This document shows positions 21,391 through 21,445 of a DNA stretch of 21,445 bases, piece after piece. The stretch is from assembly GCA_947628105.1 (NCBI GenBank), contig CANQYN010000009.1, forward strand, positions 1 to 21,445, written 5' to 3'. Numbering within the stretch: the stretch's first letter is position 1; each line of letters begins with the position of its first letter. The translations under genes and the position numbers were made by a program. This DNA comes from an uncultured Bacilli bacterium (lineage in GTDB: Bacteria; Bacillota_I; Bacilli_A; RF39; UBA660). The notes under the pieces are model-generated. The model was not told where the DNA came from. It saw nothing but the letters and a program-made list of their open reading frames with translations, and did not search any database.

Positions 21391-21445
21391 TTTATTAAAT
21401 CCTTATTTTATAAGGGTTTGCAAGGTGTGTTCTAACACAACCTAT
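21391..21445. repeat. Repeat copy 2, cut by window end
   Basis: Holds a 10-pair hairpin AAATCCTTAT/ATAAGGGTTT (one T-G wobble), GGGTTTGC (21414-21421), then GGTGTGTT/AACACAACC with one bulged A, and CCTAT at the last base. Its second hairpin has a different sequence from that of copy 1 but keeps pairing. Confidence 0.65.

Larger units (their letters stand above)
21255..21445. repeat. Hairpin-rich repeat array, non-coding, running off the window end
   Basis: About 190 bases with no reading frame of note on either strand but at least six short inverted repeats. They are AGTG/CACT (within 21258-21269), CCCT/AGGG (21280-21296), GGTCTG/CAGACC (21306-21320), AACTATT/AATAGTT (21329-21345), an imperfect AAGT..AACT/AGTT..ACTT (21353-21376), AAATCCTTAT/ATAAGGGTTT (21397-21419) and GGTGTGTT/AACACAACC (21424-21442). 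Blocks AGGGTTTGC and CCTAT recur with a spacing of 120 bases between the first blocks, so two copies of a unit are visible. The region replaces the 5' half of the ABC ATPase gene. It could be an array of structured RNAs, a recombinase or replication site, or the end of a mobile element. No family I know fits. Confidence 0.7.

Noticed and set aside
21271..21445. CRISPR array
   Set aside because: The shared blocks are short (9 and 5-6 bases), spaced about 120 bases apart, and the intervening DNA has its own internal hairpins. No cas gene lies in the window.
21255..21445. Group II intron or IStron interrupting the ATPase gene
   Set aside because: No domain V/VI-like sequence precedes the QRV exon on the minus strand, no GTGYG-type boundary is seen, and no open frame follows. 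A mobile element cannot be fully excluded because the window ends.
21271..21445. Integron attC sites
   Set aside because: No GTTRRRY/RYYYAAC core pair and no cassette genes between the copies.
1..21445. Mycoplasma-type genetic code (TGA as Trp)
   Set aside because: Conserved proteins such as LigA and UppP use TGG for Trp and the ATPase fragment ends normally at TGA.

Overview
This is a very AT-rich stretch of a chromosome that uses the standard code: TGG is the only Trp codon and TGA is used as a stop. Gene style, sigma-A-like promoters (TTGACA/TATAAT), GGAGG ribosome sites and short T-tailed terminators all point to a low-GC Bacillota, in or near the gut Bacilli/Erysipelotrichia lineages that branch close to the Mollicutes. 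The cell has a wall (UppP, LysM protein, polysaccharide-type ABC exporter). A CotY/CotZ-type spore coat protein suggests it forms spores or descends from spore formers. The lineage is inferred from style and gene content, not from a marker gene. I saw no rRNA, tRNA, CRISPR array or transposase gene.

Layout: 1-226 holds a promoter and a possible structured RNA. 227-2536 is a DUF2207 membrane protein with a Gly-rich tail. 2710-3312 is a cysteine-cluster protein, convergent with a divergent sigma-70 family factor (3384-4616, minus). 4789-5969 holds a small unknown gene and a methyltransferase-like gene with a near-consensus promoter. 6072-7600 is a two-gene ABC exporter of the teichoic acid/O-antigen/capsule class. 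7620-8807 (minus) carries the spore coat gene and a CmpB-like membrane protein. 8915-13935 runs through a membrane-anchored unknown, a LysM protein, a thioredoxin-like lipoprotein, a stand-alone ClpB-type AAA domain, a membrane-anchored thioredoxin-like protein without its cysteines, trmL, and an acidic single-pass membrane protein. ligA (13991-15967) is convergent with uppP (15990-16802, minus). 16902-18345 holds a small membrane protein overlapping a probable DUF3603 gene, then a lipoprotein. 18422-20113 is a second DUF2207 protein. 20126-21254 (minus) is the permease and the 3' part of the ATPase of an SsuBC/TauBC/ThiXZ-like importer.

The most unusual part is the right end. The importer ATPase gene stops matching its family just upstream of its conserved QRVALIR stretch, so it has no Walker A or LSGG motif. 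In its place (about 21255-21445) is non-coding DNA full of small hairpins. Two roughly 120-base-spaced copies share AGGGTTTGC and CCTAT blocks, and between them lies a hairpin whose arms differ in sequence while pairing is kept. A T-tailed terminator hairpin lies between the copies. This looks like the start of a structured repeat array, either inserted in the ATPase gene or joined to it by assembly. The window stops inside the second copy, so its extent is unknown.

A second point of interest is the 10727-12686 locus: an active-looking thioredoxin-like lipoprotein, a lone AAA (D1) ATPase, and a redox-dead paralogue of the first protein.
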